Below are positions 5,127-5,969 of a stretch of 5,969 nucleotides of DNA, one piece after another. Source of the DNA: Actinomycetota bacterium (GTDB lineage: Bacteria > Actinomycetota > Thermoleophilia > Solirubrobacterales > Solirubrobacteraceae); contig JAHWJE010000120.1 in the NCBI GenBank assembly GCA_019348575.1, positions 1-5,969 of the forward strand. Reading direction: 5' to 3'. The notes under the pieces are model-generated. The model ran no database searches. It had not been told where the DNA came from and saw only the letters and a list, made by a program, of their open reading frames with translations. Positions within the stretch are counted from its first letter, which is position 1. Every line of letters starts with the position of its first letter. Position numbers and translations under genes: made by a program.

Positions 5127-5815
5127 CGGCTGCCGAGCGCTCGCTCACGTTCGCGATCCTGCCCGTCAAGCGCTTCGCGATCGCCAAGGCACGGCTCGGC
5201 GACGACCTCTCGGCGGGCACGCGGCGCGCGCTTGCGGAGTCGATGCTCACCGACGTCGTGATGGCGCTGCGGCGCACGAAGGTCATCGACGAGGTGGTGA
5301 TCGTGACCTCCGAGCCGACCGCCGAGGCGATCGGCCAGGGCTACGGCGCGACCGTGATCTCCGACGGCGCCGAGCGGGGTCAGAGCGCGGCGGCGCTGAT
5401 CGGGATCGAGCACGCGGTCGAGCACGGCGCCACGCGCGTCCTGCTCGTTCCCGCCGACTGCCCGGCGCTCGACCCCGCGCAGCTGGCGCAGCTGCTCGAC
5501 CGGCCGGCGACCGGGCGCTCGGTGACGCTCGTGCCCGACCGCCACGGCAGCGGGACCAACGCGCTCGTGCTCGTCCCGCCGGACGTCATCGAGCCGGCCT
5601 TCGGCGAGGACAGCCGCGCGCGCCACGAGCAGGCCGCGGCGGCCGCCGGCGTCCCGTGCGACGTCCAGGCCGTTTCGACGCTGCTGATCGACGTGGACAC
5701 CGGCGAGGATCTCACCGCGCTGCGCGAGCTGCTCGCCGGTCACCGCGGCGGGGCCGCGCACACGCGCGGGATGCTCAGCCGCATCGCCTGGCGCGAGCGC
5801 CCCGCCACGGGCTAG
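5123..5815 (+). CDS. cofC: 2-phospho-L-lactate guanylyltransferase / FbiD-type enzyme (CofC)
   Basis: Uses GTP to activate 2-phospho-L-lactate (archaea) or phosphoenolpyruvate (shown for mycobacterial FbiD), supplying the substrate of CofD. The 230-residue product is a nucleotidyltransferase of the GT-A type. Motifs: AILPVKRFAIAKARL (11-25), with the conserved Lys residues K16 and K22; DGAERGQSAAAL (81-92); VPADCPAL (109-116), with the metal-binding Asp; DRHGSGTNAL (139-148); SRARHEQAA (164-172); and LIDVDTGEDL (188-197), with two further acidic residues. The last 20 residues (about 210-230, GGAAHTRGM onward) extend beyond the usual core and have no recognisable motif. It overlaps cofD by ATGA, has a good ribosome binding site and ends in tandem TAG TAG. 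It is the last clear gene of the operon in the window; the ligase gene cofE does not follow within the visible 150 bases. The actinobacterial name would be fbiD. Confidence 0.94.
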   Translation: MTAAERSLTFAILPVKRFAIAKARLGDDLSAGTRRALAESMLTDVVMALRRTKVIDEVVIVTSEPTAEAIGQGYGATVISDGAERGQSAAALIGIEHAVEHGATRVLLVPADCPALDPAQLAQLLDRPATGRSVTLVPDRHGSGTNALVLVPPDVIEPAFGEDSRARHEQAAAAAGVPCDVQAVSTLLIDVDTGEDLTALRELLAGHRGGAAHTRGMLSRIAWRERPATG

Positions 5816-5830
5816 TAGTGGGTCGCCCAG

Positions 5831-5966
5831 GAACGTTGTGCCCGAAACCCCGGGATGCCGGCGCCGCCAGGCAAGGACGCAGGATCGAAGGTGTGGCTCT
5901 GCCACATCGAGATCCGAGGACGCCGCCTGGCGGTGATCGGCGCCCGAGGTTTCCGGTGCAACGTTT
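5831..5966. repeat. Long imperfect palindrome / single-hairpin element, possible structured RNA
   Basis: Nearly the whole stretch pairs with itself. The outer arms, 5831-5854 with 5943-5966, give 19 Watson-Crick pairs, 3 G-U pairs and 2 mismatches with no gap. Inward, 5856-5860 pairs with 5938-5942 (4 Watson-Crick pairs and one G-U), and CCGCCAGGC (5864-5872) pairs perfectly with GCCTGGCGG (5925-5933). A 9 x 9 internal loop follows, then GGATC/GATCC (5882-5886 with 5911-5915). An apical stem, 5890-5897 with 5901-5908, is closed by a TCT loop. The element begins 15 bases after the cofC stop. I do not recognise it as a known RNA family or transposable element. It could be a structured RNA, a 3' UTR or attenuator hairpin, or a decayed miniature inverted-repeat element. 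Pairing was worked out by hand. Confidence 0.6.
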
Positions 5967-5969
5967 GTG
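5855..5969 (+). CDS. Possible partial CDS of unknown function within the palindrome
   Basis: From the ATG at 5855 a frame stays open for 38 codons to the window edge; the same frame is open back to the TAG at 5816. The translation begins MPAPPGKDAGSKVWL and ends GFRCNVC. The Cys-x-x-Cys after an aromatic residue resembles the zinc-ribbon-like N-terminus of some class I methyltransferases, but too little is visible to assign a family. Against it: no ribosome binding site precedes the ATG, third-position GC bias is weaker than in neighbouring genes, and the stretch is almost wholly contained in a long palindrome that constrains the sequence for another reason. Either the hairpin controls this gene's start, or the open frame is accidental. 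Confidence 0.25.
   Translation, partial: MPAPPGKDAGSKVWLCHIEIRGRRLAVIGARGFRCNVC

Noticed and set aside
4337..5905. A long minus-strand open frame antisense to cofD and cofC
   Set aside because: Low-complexity translation without motifs, opposite two genes whose motifs are intact.
5831..5966. Integron attC site or SRP RNA as an explanation of the palindrome
   Set aside because: The ends do not carry the RYYYAAC/GTTRRRY core sites, and the apical loop is TCT, not the conserved GNAR-type tetraloop and loop motifs of SRP RNA.
1..5969. CRISPR array, tRNA, rRNA, transposase or phage genes
   Set aside because: No spaced direct repeats, no tRNA-like cloverleaf and no matching protein motifs were seen on either strand.

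Overview
This window is high-GC DNA with strongly GC-biased third codon positions. Genes are packed on both strands, several stop/start codons overlap, and some promoters look leaderless. Together with a coenzyme F420 locus, this suggests an actinobacterium, possibly of the Thermoleophilia (Solirubrobacterales/Gaiellales) type. The phylum-level guess is inference; there is no rRNA or marker gene to confirm it.

Layout. Two gene groups diverge from a 22-bp gap near 2681-2702. To the left, on the minus strand, are an amidase-signature hydrolase (1295-2680) and, coupled to it by a 4-base TTGA overlap, an inositol-monophosphatase-family phosphatase (516-1298). After a 78-bp gap comes an 84-residue acidic, probably disordered protein (183-437) with a good ribosome binding site. 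The N-terminus of what looks like a small heat-shock (Hsp20) protein then runs off the left edge (1-103). To the right, on the plus strand, are a crotonase-fold enoyl-CoA hydratase/isomerase (2703-3482) and then a tight F420 operon: NADPH:F420 oxidoreductase (npdG-like, 3529-4215), cofD (4215-5126) and cofC (5123-5815). In the operon, stop and start codons overlap by 1 base and then by 4 bases.

How the genes work together. CofC and CofD carry out two consecutive steps of F420 side-chain assembly: CofC makes the GDP-activated phospholactate or phosphoenolpyruvate, and CofD transfers it to Fo. The npdG product then exchanges hydride between NADP(H) and finished F420. The ligase (CofE/FbiB) and the Fo synthase (FbiC or CofG/H) are not in the window. 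The amidase/phosphatase pair has no clear link to F420.

The least explained part is the right edge. Bases 5831-5966, just after cofC, form a long imperfect palindrome (about 136 nt) that folds almost end to end into one hairpin with several G-U pairs. An open reading frame starting inside it reaches the window edge. A shared, nearly symmetric -10 element between the amidase and the crotonase, and a perfect 16-bp palindrome upstream of the Hsp20-like gene, are the other regulatory signals worth attention.
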